Positions 1-5,412 of a stretch of DNA of 11,944 nt are shown one piece after another. The position numbers were made by a program, and so were the translations under genes. How positions within the stretch are numbered: the first letter of the stretch is position 1; each line of letters begins with the position of its first letter. This DNA comes from GCA-003244245 sp964250265 (GTDB lineage: Bacteria > Actinomycetota > Actinomycetes > Mycobacteriales > Pseudonocardiaceae), in assembly GCA_964250265.1 (NCBI GenBank), contig CAXUFG010000161.1, positions 1-11,944 on the forward strand. The letters are read 5' to 3'. The notes beneath the pieces were generated by a model. That model saw only the letters and a list, made by a program, of their open reading frames with translations. It did no database searches and was not told where the DNA came from.

Positions 1-391
1 GGACCATGCCCGGGATCCCGGCCGCGGCCGGCGCGGCCAGTGCGGCGGATACCCCGGGCACCACGTTGACGTCCACCCCCGCGCTGGCTAGTGCTACCGC
101 CTCCTCACCCCCGCGGGACACCACGAATGGGTCACCGGCCTTGAGCCGGACCACGCACGCTCCGGTCCGGCCGCGCTCGATGAGCAGCGTGTTGATCTCG
201 TGCTGTGGTGGAGCCGGAATGGCACCCTGCTTGCCGACGCAGTGCCGGGTGGCGCGGGGCGCGAGCGCCAGGATCTCCGCCATCGAAGGACGGTCGTACA
301 CCACGTGCTCGGCTGCGGCCAGCAACGCCGCGCCGCGCCGGGTGAGCAACTGCGGGTCCCCGGGCCCCGCGCCCACCAGGTGAACGGTCAT
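1..391 (-). CDS. cobA: Uroporphyrinogen-III C-methyltransferase (SUMT), N-terminal part, cut by window edge
   Basis: SUMT transfers two methyl groups from S-adenosylmethionine to uroporphyrinogen III, giving precorrin-2, the branch point to cobalamin and siroheme. The 130 visible residues start at ATG 391 and read through the left edge without a stop. They show the family order: N-terminal VGAGPGDPQLL, QHEINTLL near residues 63-70, RLKAGDPFVVSRGGEE near 82-97 (usual form RLKGGDPFVFGRGGEE) and VPGVSAALAAPAAAGIP near 111-127. The start ATG overlaps the cobJ stop as ATGA, which implies translational coupling. The enzyme duplicates the activity of the CysG C-terminal domain at 4180-4899. The Gly-to-Ala change in the GGDP loop and VVS for VFG set it apart from that copy. 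A C-terminal fusion partner, such as HemD, cannot be excluded because the end is missing. Confidence 0.85.
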   Translation of the reverse strand, partial: MTVHLVGAGPGDPQLLTRRGAALLAAAEHVVYDRPSMAEILALAPRATRHCVGKQGAIPAPPQHEINTLLIERGRTGACVVRLKAGDPFVVSRGGEEAVALASAGVDVNVVPGVSAALAAPAAAGIPGMV

Positions 392-1137
392 GGTTGCGCA
401 CCGAGTGATCGCGCGGTCACCAGCCATTCGCCGAGCCGGCTGGTGCTTGCGCCGCCGACTATCACCACCGTGTGCATCCCGGCCCGGGCTGGGTCCAGCG
501 TGGCGAGCGTGGTCAGTTCCACCTGCTCATCGCGGCGCCCGGCGTCGGTAACCAGCCCGACCGGGGTGGCGCCGGGCCGGTACTCGGCGAGAACATCGCG
601 GGCCCGGCTCAGCTGCCACGACCGGTCGCGGGAGCGTGGGTTGTACAACGCCAGCACCAGGTCCGCGGCGGCCACCGCGCGCAGCCGCATCTCCACCGCA
701 TCCCAGGGGGCTAGCACATCGGACAGTGTCAGGCAGGCGAAGTCGCGCGCTAGTGGGGCTCCGAGCAGCGCGGCGGCTGCGATGGCCGCCGTGATGCCCG
801 GGATCACCCGCACCGCCGGGCGTTGCGGCGGCGGCAGCGCGGCGGCGGCGGTGAGCGCCAGCGAAGCCATCCCGTAGATCCCGGCGTCACCGGAGGAGAC
901 CAGCGCCACCCGCGCACCTCCGGCCGCGGTGCGCACTGCATCATCGGCGCGTTGCTGCTCCGCGCCGATGTCGCTGGGTAGCAGGCGCTGGTTCGGGCCG
1001 GTGAGGTCCGCGCACGCGCAGAGGTAGGCCCGGTACCCCAGGACGACCTGTGCATGCCGGATGGCGTCTTCAGCGGCCCGGGTGCGATGTGCGGGACCGC
1101 CTGGTCCCAGGCCGACGACGGTGAGTGCGCCGGTCAT
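388..1137 (-). CDS. cobJ: Precorrin-3B C17-methyltransferase
   Basis: CobJ methylates precorrin-3B at C17 with ring contraction to precorrin-4 in aerobic cobalamin synthesis, in the cytoplasm. The 249-residue protein belongs to the tetrapyrrole methylase family: N-terminal VVGLGPGGP (residues 7-15), LGYRAYL (33-39), SSGDAGIYGMA (81-91), VIPGITAA (111-118) and LALYNPRSR (162-170). The last motif is typical of CobJ/CbiH and separates it from CobM, CobI and SUMT. It ends in a GRMVTPR-like segment (RLGEWLVTARSLG). Length fits a stand-alone CobJ; it is not the CobI-CobJ fusion found in mycobacteria. The start ATG overlaps the cobM stop (ATGA) and its stop overlaps the cobA start, so cobM-cobJ-cobA form a tightly coupled unit. 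The anaerobic counterpart CbiH is a formal alternative, but CobH, CobM and an actinobacterial setting favour the aerobic name. Confidence 0.93.
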   Translation of the reverse strand: MTGALTVVGLGPGGPAHRTRAAEDAIRHAQVVLGYRAYLCACADLTGPNQRLLPSDIGAEQQRADDAVRTAAGGARVALVSSGDAGIYGMASLALTAAAALPPPQRPAVRVIPGITAAIAAAALLGAPLARDFACLTLSDVLAPWDAVEMRLRAVAAADLVLALYNPRSRDRSWQLSRARDVLAEYRPGATPVGLVTDAGRRDEQVELTTLATLDPARAGMHTVVIVGGASTSRLGEWLVTARSLGAQP

Positions 1138-1952
1138 GGCAACCTGCGCTTTGCCGGAGGGATGGGCCGCCCCGAGGTGCTGCCCGGTGTGGAGCGCCGG
1201 CGGCAGCCGTGCGAGTAGGTGGGATCGTAGAGCCGGCTGCGGGCTCCCGCACCGGACAGTGCCGGTCCTACCAGCACCAGCGCGGCGGTACGGATTCCGG
1301 ATCCGGCGAGCGCGTCGGCGAGGCCGTCCACCGTGGTGGTGATCACGATCTCGTCCGGCCAGCTGGCTCTTGCGACGACGACGGCGGGGGTGTGCGGCGG
1401 GTAGCCGGCCAGCAGCTCTGCGCGTAGGGCCGCCGGTCGAGCCGCGGAGAGGTAGATCGCCATCGTGACGCCATGCCGGGCGAATCCGGCGACGCTCTCC
1501 CCGGCAGGAATCGACACTGCGGTGCGGCCGCCGCCGAGCCGGGTCAGCACGGCGCTTTGCGCTACCCCCGGCACGGTGAGTTCTATCCCGGCGGTGGCCG
1601 CGGCGGCGGCCAGCGAGCCGACCCCAGGCACGATCTCGAAGGCCCGGTCATGTTCGGCGCACCAGGACAGCTGCTCGGTCAGTGCCGAGTACAGCGAGAC
1701 ATCTCCGGAGTGCAACCGCACAATCGCGGCGTCTGGGTGTGCCGAGTACAGGGTGAGTACATCCTCCAGCGTCATGCCCGCCGAATCGTGGACCTCGACG
1801 CCATTACGGCAGTGCTCCAGTACCGCGGCGGGCACCAGCGACGACGCCCACACCACGAGGTCAGCGGTGGCGAGCCGGTGCGCGCCACGCAGGGTGAGCA
1901 GGTCCGGTGCGCCGGGTCCAGCGCCCACGAACGAGATCAGTCCAGTGCCCAT
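1134..1952 (-). CDS. cobM: Precorrin-4 C11-methyltransferase
   Basis: CobM methylates precorrin-4 at C11 to give precorrin-5 in aerobic cobalamin synthesis. The 272-residue product shows ISFVGAGPGAPDLLTLRGA at the N-terminus, VVWASSLVPAAVL, then HSGDVSLYSAL (about 81-91; usual form HSGDPSLYGAL), IVPGVGSLAAAAATAGIELTVPG and the C-terminal SRLYDPTYSH typical of CobM/CbiF. About 25 basic, proline-rich residues follow this motif, which makes the protein slightly longer than usual. The start is uncertain. ATG 1952 fits the family N-terminus. ATG 1973 adds seven residues. A strong AGGAGGTG at 2015-2008 has no ATG or GTG at proper spacing in this frame, only an in-frame CTG at 2000. The gene heads the cobM-cobJ-cobA group and lies about 90 bases after the SOD-like gene on the same strand. 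Confidence 0.92.
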   Translation of the reverse strand: MGTGLISFVGAGPGAPDLLTLRGAHRLATADLVVWASSLVPAAVLEHCRNGVEVHDSAGMTLEDVLTLYSAHPDAAIVRLHSGDVSLYSALTEQLSWCAEHDRAFEIVPGVGSLAAAAATAGIELTVPGVAQSAVLTRLGGGRTAVSIPAGESVAGFARHGVTMAIYLSAARPAALRAELLAGYPPHTPAVVVARASWPDEIVITTTVDGLADALAGSGIRTAALVLVGPALSGAGARSRLYDPTYSHGCRRRSTPGSTSGRPIPPAKRRLP

Positions 1953-1973
1953 CAACCCCGAGGCCGGTCGCAT

Positions 1974-2042
1974 CAGGCCATCCGATCTGCGTGCTTCCAG
2001 GTGGCCACACCTCCTGCCTGAAGCAGGGTAACGCCCTGGCGT
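1974..2042 (-). promoter_or_regulatory. Hairpin-rich spacer before cobM with a masked Shine-Dalgarno sequence
   Basis: Read on the minus strand, this short spacer after the SOD-like gene can form two small stems besides the long one listed separately. They are CCTGC/GCAGG (2027-2023 with 2017-2013, loop TTCAG) and AGGTG/CACCT (2012-2008 with 2003-1999, loop TGGC). The second stem pairs part of the only strong Shine-Dalgarno sequence, AGGAGGTG at 2015-2008, just ahead of the cobM start candidates. The sequence shows the pairing potential; a role in controlling cobM translation is inference. I see no B12-box (GCCACTG) or other cobalamin riboswitch element here. Confidence 0.3.
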
Positions 2043-2047
2043 TTACC
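2027..2047 (-). terminator. Inverted repeat over the stop codon of the SOD-like gene, possible attenuator or terminator
   Basis: On the minus strand the repeat is GGTAAACGCC, AG, GGCGTTACC: nine base pairs with one bulged A and a 2-base centre, and the TAA stop sits inside the left arm. No T-tract follows, so it is not a classical intrinsic terminator. Actinobacterial terminators often lack a clear U-tail, so it could still slow or stop transcription between the SOD-like gene and cobM. A protein-binding palindrome is the alternative. Confidence 0.35.
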
Positions 2048-2693
2048 TCCTGGACAAGGTGAGACAGGCGACGCGAGCGCCCGCTCTGCTCGCCTGGTCC
2101 TGATCCGTTGGGCTCAGCGCTGCGTCGTGCACCACGAACGAGCCCGGTGTCCGGTCAGACAAGGTGAACGGGACTGTGGTGCGCGAACTGCCTGTTCCGG
2201 TGACGTCAGTGCGCACGTCCAGCCAGATTTCGTTGTCTCGGTTCGCGTATGTGGGGTTGGTTGATGGTGCCCGGGCGCTCACCGCGGGATCAAGGTGATC
2301 TTGAAAGCGCCGGCCGGCCGCATCAGCGGTGGCACCACAGGCCTTGGTGTACGCGTACGCCACATAGGCATGGTTGGGCAGCAGCCCGAAGACCGTGAGT
2401 TCCGCCGTAGACCCTTCCGACGTCGGGATCACAGTGGCCGTCATCGCAGCGCCGATCGGCGCCAGGTCAGGGTTGTAGCTGATGGCTTTCGACCTAGAGC
2501 TCGGCGTGGTGAGCGTGCCGCTGCCGAACACGACGGTTGACCTCAAACTGTCGTCCCAGGCGGCCAGCGTGGTCGTGCCGGGGCCGCGATACGCGCCACC
2601 GATCGGTATGAGGACCAGGACGGCACCGATCCCGGCCAGCGTCGACCGTCGCCACACGTCGTGAGATCGGTCACTCCTGGGCATCCCCCTCAT
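2043..2693 (-). CDS. Secreted Cu/Zn superoxide dismutase-like protein lacking most metal ligands
   Basis: The 216-residue protein has a basic N-terminus and hydrophobic segment (STLAGIGAVLVLIPIGGA), consistent with a signal peptide or membrane anchor, so it should act outside the membrane. Its C-terminal half follows actinobacterial SodC-like proteins: GLLPNHAYVAYAY, KACGATADAAGRRFQ, NEIWLDV, SFVVHDA and GARVACL. The two cysteines expected to form the SOD disulfide remain (about 119 and 210), as do Asp159 and His189. The HxH copper pair is replaced by Tyr-Ala-Tyr (113-115) and the His of GPHF by Arg (129). Copper-dependent dismutase activity is therefore unlikely; a binding or structural role is inferred. 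ATG 2693 was chosen because GGAGGGG lies 13 bases upstream; GTG 2720 lacks a ribosome site and ATG 2684 is an alternative. It follows the 81-residue gene by 41 bases and is poorer in GC than the cob genes. Confidence 0.7.
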   Translation of the reverse strand: MRGMPRSDRSHDVWRRSTLAGIGAVLVLIPIGGAYRGPGTTTLAAWDDSLRSTVVFGSGTLTTPSSRSKAISYNPDLAPIGAAMTATVIPTSEGSTAELTVFGLLPNHAYVAYAYTKACGATADAAGRRFQDHLDPAVSARAPSTNPTYANRDNEIWLDVRTDVTGTGSSRTTVPFTLSDRTPGSFVVHDAALSPTDQDQASRAGARVACLTLSRR

Positions 2694-2712
2694 GAGGGGT
2701 ATTGTGCCCCTC
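2683..2712. promoter_or_regulatory. GC-tract palindrome and repeat at the start of the SOD-like gene, possible operator
   Basis: CCCCTCATGAGGGG (2686-2699) is a perfect 14-bp palindrome. With its flanks (AT at 2683-2684, AT at 2701-2702) it forms an imperfect 20-bp palindrome with one mismatched pair (2685/2700). A second CCCCTC at 2707-2712 repeats the left arm exactly 21 bp away and can also pair with GAGGGG (2694-2699) across a 7-base loop. The arrangement contains the ATG at 2693. C-tract/G-tract palindromes flanked by AT resemble operators of the CsoR/RcnR metal-sensor family. That link is an inference from pattern only. A hairpin that hides the GGAGGGG ribosome site is another possibility. 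Confidence 0.35.
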
Positions 2713-2734
2713 CAAATCACTGCGAGGAGGAAAC

Positions 2735-2980
2735 TTACTTACCGTCTGGGTCACTTTCCATAGCGAGGACGAAGTTCTGTACGTACTGCACTGCCAATTC
2801 TTGGCGATCGGTCGGATGAGGAGCCCAGGCGAGCGCGTCCCCAGCGAGGTTCAGTAGCTGATCCTCGTCGAGTCTGGAGACGATCAGTCGAGCGAGCTCT
2901 TCTCCCTCAAGATCTGGACGCAGGCGCCGGGCGAGCACGTACTGGGTGGCAAGCTCGTCATCGTGGTCGTCGATGGGCAT
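2735..2980 (-). CDS. Small acidic protein of unknown function, 81 residues
   Basis: I do not recognise a family. The protein starts MPIDDHDDELATQYVLARRL, has two likely helical stretches (residues about 8-35, ending near EELARLIVSRLDEDQLLNLA, and 57-74, RQELAVQYVQNFVLAME) and ends in an acidic DPDGK tail. There is no signal peptide or membrane segment, and no cysteine. ATG 2980 has GGAG eight bases upstream; an in-frame extension to 3112 would run into the cobH upstream region and has no good ribosome site. It is divergent from cobH (114-base gap) and lies 41 bases ahead of the SOD-like gene, so the two are probably co-transcribed. A 60-base sample (2761-2820) is about 53% GC, well below the cob genes. 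Confidence 0.6.
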   Translation of the reverse strand: MPIDDHDDELATQYVLARRLRPDLEGEELARLIVSRLDEDQLLNLAGDALAWAPHPTDRQELAVQYVQNFVLAMESDPDGK

Positions 2981-3026
2981 CCGCGGTCTCCGTTCAGCCC
3001 GCCACCTACGGTGCAGAACATTGTGA

Positions 3027-3048
3027 CGGCACGGTGTACGCCGTGCCG
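3027..3048. promoter_or_regulatory. 22-bp near-perfect palindrome in the divergent region before cobH
   Basis: The arms CGGCACGG (3027-3034) and CCGTGCCG (3041-3048) are perfect reverse complements. The 6-base centre TGTACG contains the palindrome GTAC, so only the pair 3035/3040 fails to match. It lies in the only intergenic gap (2981-3094) between the divergent 81-residue gene and cobH, 47 bases before the cobH start. It could be an operator for a dimeric regulator of one or both sides. If transcription starts after a TACGGT-like -10 at 3007-3012 (weak evidence), it would instead be a stem in the cobH leader. Which of these applies is unknown. Confidence 0.45.
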
Positions 3049-3094
3049 AGGGGTCGCCATTGACCATCGTGCCAGGACCGCTAGAGGAGGCCTC

Positions 3095-3691
3095 ATGACG
3101 CGGGCTGCGCATTCTATCGAGATAGAGTCATACCGCATTCTCCGCTCCCAGGTGGACACCGCGGGGTTGCCGCCGATCACCCGTGCGGTGACCGAGCGGG
3201 TGATCCACGCCAGCGCGGATCTCGAGTACGCCGCTGATCTGATGTGCGAGGAGGATGCGCTGCACGCGGGTGCGCGGGCGCTGGCCACGGGGGCACCATT
3301 AGTCGTCGATGTCCGGATGCTCGCCGCTGGCATTACCTCCCGGAGGTGTCTGGTGGCGCTCGACCTAGCACTGGCACCAATGCCTGAGCCGGCGCTGACG
3401 CGAACCGCGGCGGGGATCCGGGCGGCAGCGGCCGAGCATCCCGAGGGTGCAGTGTGGGCGGTGGGTAACGCGCCGACGGCGTTACGGGAACTGATCCGGT
3501 TGACCGTGGCAGGCCTGTTGCGTCCGGCCCTGGTGATCGGGCTGCCGGTAGGGTTCGTCGATGCCGCCGCCGCGAAGGCGGCGCTGCGGGACTCGGGTTT
3601 GCCCGCCCTGTCCAATCGCAGTGCCAAGGGTGGCACCGCGGTCGCCGCCGCGGCGGTCAACGCGCTGCTGTGCTGGCATCCGGTGCCGTGA
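3095..3691 (+). CDS. cobH: Precorrin-8X methylmutase
   Basis: CobH moves the C11 methyl group of precorrin-8X to C12, forming hydrogenobyrinic acid, a late step of aerobic corrin-ring synthesis. The 198-residue protein matches the family over its length. IEIESYRIL is at residues 8-16 and ITRAVTERVIHASADLEYA at 28-46, with the expected catalytic histidine at His38. APLVVDVRMLAAGI, AVWAVGNAPTAL, LVIGLPVGFVDA (GxPVGFV) and LSNRSAKGGTAVAAAAVNALL follow. ATG 3095 is preceded by AGAGGAGG at 3083-3090, a strong ribosome site with four-base spacing; the reading frame extends upstream to 3047 and beyond but lacks support there. The stop overlaps the cysG start as GTGA. Confidence 0.95.
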   Translation: MTRAAHSIEIESYRILRSQVDTAGLPPITRAVTERVIHASADLEYAADLMCEEDALHAGARALATGAPLVVDVRMLAAGITSRRCLVALDLALAPMPEPALTRTAAGIRAAAAEHPEGAVWAVGNAPTALRELIRLTVAGLLRPALVIGLPVGFVDAAAAKAALRDSGLPALSNRSAKGGTAVAAAAVNALLCWHPVP

Positions 3692-4899
3692 AGCCTTACC
3701 TGGTCGGGCTTGATGTGGCCGGTCGCCGGGTCGTCGTGGTCGGCGCCGGCACCGTCGCCCAGCGGCGGTTGCCACGCTTGATCGCCGCCGGCGCCGAGGT
3801 GCTGCTCGTCGCGCCTGCGGCCACCCCCGCCGTGGAGGCGATGGCTACCGCGGGCGAGTTGAACTGGGCGGTCCGGGGTTACGCCGACGGGGACCTCGAC
3901 GGCGCCTGGTATGCCCTGGCCTGCAGCTCCGAGCCCGCGGTCAACGCCGCGGTGGCTGCAGAGGCCCAGCGCCGAAGGGTGTTCTGCGTCCGCGCCGATG
4001 ATGCCACCGGCGGCAGCGCAGTCACCGCCGCTGCCGCTGAGCACGACGGGTTGCTCATCGGAGTGCTGGCCGGGCGCCGCCCGCGCCGCTCCGCCGCGGT
4101 CCGGGATGCGTTGCTCGAGGCGCTGCGCACCGGAGTGGTGGACGACGCCCCCGACGCCGAGGACCACGTCCCGACTCCAGGGGTCGCCCTGGTCGGCGCG
4201 GGACCCGGGGACCCCGATCTGATCACGGTGCGCGGGCGGCGGCTGCTGGCCCGGGCCGACGTGGTGCTGGCCGACCGGCTCGCACCCCGGGAGCTCCTCG
4301 ACGAGCTCGGCGCGCACGTCACGGTGATCGACGCCGCAAAAGTCCCTTACGGCCGCGCCATGGCCCAGGAACACATCAACGCGGCGCTGATCGAACACGC
4401 CAGAGCCGGCCGGTTCGTGGTGCGCCTCAAGGGCGGTGACCCCTACGTCTTCGGGCGCGGATTCGAGGAGTTGCTGGCTTGCACGGCCGCCGGGGTACCG
4501 GTGACCGTGGTCCCCGGCATCACCAGCGCGATCTCGGTACCGGCGGCGGCCGGGATCCCGGTGACACACCGTGGCGTGACCCATGAGTTCGTGGTCGTAT
4601 CCGGGCACGTGGCGCCGGACGACCCGACGTCGTTGGTGGACTGGCCGGCGCTCGGGCGGCTGCGCGGCACCCTGGTGCTGCTCATGGCAGTGGAGCGGAT
4701 CGGCGTATTCGCCGACGCCCTGATCGGCCACGGCAGGTCCCCGGACACCCCGGTCGCGGTGATCGCCAACGGCACCCTGCCCGGCGAGCAGGTGGTTCGC
4801 TGCACCCTGCGCGAATCGGCTGGCAAGGTTGCCTCTGCCGGGATCCGCCCGCCCGCGATCGTGGTAATAGGGCCGGTAGCCGGCCTCGTGAGCGCGTAA
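3688..4899 (+). CDS. cysG: Siroheme synthase-type fusion: precorrin-2 dehydrogenase plus uroporphyrinogen-III methyltransferase
   Basis: This bifunctional protein methylates uroporphyrinogen III to precorrin-2 (C-terminal domain) and oxidises precorrin-2 to sirohydrochlorin with NAD (N-terminal domain, which in this family may also insert iron to make siroheme). The 403 residues begin MKPYLVGLDVAGRRVVVVGA. The Rossmann loop GAGTVAQRR lies at about 19-27, FCVRADDA near 99-106 carries the likely catalytic Asp, and GRRPRRSAAVRDALLEAL near 129-146 follows. The SUMT domain starts near 165 with VALVGAGPGDPDLITVRG and has RLKGGDPYVFGRG (246-258), VPGITSAISVPAAAGIPVTHR and VVVSGH. It is shorter than E. 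coli CysG (457) but of usual actinobacterial size. GTG 3688 was preferred over GTG 3670 because it overlaps the cobH stop (GTGA) and fits the family start. It may serve sulfite/nitrite reductases as well as cobalamin synthesis. Confidence 0.94.
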   Translation: MKPYLVGLDVAGRRVVVVGAGTVAQRRLPRLIAAGAEVLLVAPAATPAVEAMATAGELNWAVRGYADGDLDGAWYALACSSEPAVNAAVAAEAQRRRVFCVRADDATGGSAVTAAAAEHDGLLIGVLAGRRPRRSAAVRDALLEALRTGVVDDAPDAEDHVPTPGVALVGAGPGDPDLITVRGRRLLARADVVLADRLAPRELLDELGAHVTVIDAAKVPYGRAMAQEHINAALIEHARAGRFVVRLKGGDPYVFGRGFEELLACTAAGVPVTVVPGITSAISVPAAAGIPVTHRGVTHEFVVVSGHVAPDDPTSLVDWPALGRLRGTLVLLMAVERIGVFADALIGHGRSPDTPVAVIANGTLPGEQVVRCTLRESAGKVASAGIRPPAIVVIGPVAGLVSA

Positions 4900-5038
4900 C
4901 AGTGTCATGGCACTTAATGCCACTCACGAGCGAGCTGGCAGCCGCGGTCAGATGCAGCATGTCCACCACGCGATTAGCTGGCAACCGATTTCGGCTTGCA
5001 GGTCCGCGCCGCTGGTGCCACCTGGTAGGGACTCGACC
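4900..5038. other. Noncoding gap after cysG with a weak inverted repeat
   Basis: This 139-base stretch between cysG and the next plus-strand gene has no convincing gene; the in-frame extension from 4907 lacks a ribosome site. TGGCA (4908-4912) and TGCCA (4918-4922) form a 5-bp stem with loop CTTAA nine bases after the cysG stop, a weak terminator candidate without a T-tract. A promoter for the following genes is likely here, but no clear -35/-10 pair could be picked. Confidence 0.3.
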
Positions 5039-5350
5039 ATGGCCGTGAGCGAGGATGGGTGCGTGGACGATGATCAGGAGTTTCCTCCCGAGTCGAGTGA
5101 ACCCCCAGGCGACTCCGGCGTCCGGATTCGCGCCTTGAACGGATGGACGCTCGTCGTGCGGACCGATCTGGCCACCCGGCTGGTCACCCTCGATACCGAG
5201 GACCCAGAGGGCATGCTGGTCGGGAGCCGAGTCCTCGGTACCGACGACAGCCAGCGGCTCGTCGATGCTCTGCATGAGGCATTGGAACAGAGCCGGACAT
5301 CCGGCGGACCGGTGGTGCTCGACGTCTCACGGGTGATCGGGCGGGACTGA
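5039..5350 (+). CDS. Small acidic protein of unknown function, 103 residues
   Basis: No family is recognised. The first 30 residues are acidic and proline/serine rich (DDDQEFPPESSEPPGDSG), likely disordered. The rest looks like a compact alpha/beta fold: GVRIRALNGWTLVVRTDLATR suggests strands, DSQRLVDALHEALEQSR a helix, and GPVVLDVSRVIG a final strand. It has one cysteine near the N-terminus and no signal peptide or membrane segment. ATG 5039 has AGGG eight bases upstream; GTG 5063 is an in-frame alternative that would remove the first eight residues. It lies 139 bases after cysG and 62 bases before the aminotransferase gene on the same strand, so it is more likely linked to the latter. Confidence 0.55.
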   Translation: MAVSEDGCVDDDQEFPPESSEPPGDSGVRIRALNGWTLVVRTDLATRLVTLDTEDPEGMLVGSRVLGTDDSQRLVDALHEALEQSRTSGGPVVLDVSRVIGRD

Positions 5351-5412
5351 GCCGGGGCCAAGGTTCCGCTGTGCAGTGGCGGGCGCCGCGTGGATCCAGG
5401 TAAGCACTGCTG

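Noticed and set aside
5..31. Repeated CCCGGGATC strings near 10, 797 and 4552
   Set aside because: They encode the shared PGIT/AGIP-type segments of homologous tetrapyrrole methylases and are not a dispersed repeat.
200..877. Plus-strand open frame opposite cobA and cobJ
   Set aside because: It is antisense to recognised methyltransferases; its Ser/Arg/Ala-rich translation shows no domain.
2884..4923. Minus-strand open frame of 679 codons opposite cobH and cysG
   Set aside because: It mirrors well-supported cobH and cysG on the other strand, its translation is low-complexity Arg/Gly/His/Ala typical of antisense frames in GC-rich DNA, and it has no recognisable domain.
5374..5380. CAGTGGC, whose complement GCCACTG matches a cobalamin-riboswitch B12 box
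   Set aside because: It is on the strand opposite to the downstream gene, and the other riboswitch elements (AGCCAGGAGAC-like segment, long pairing stems) are absent.
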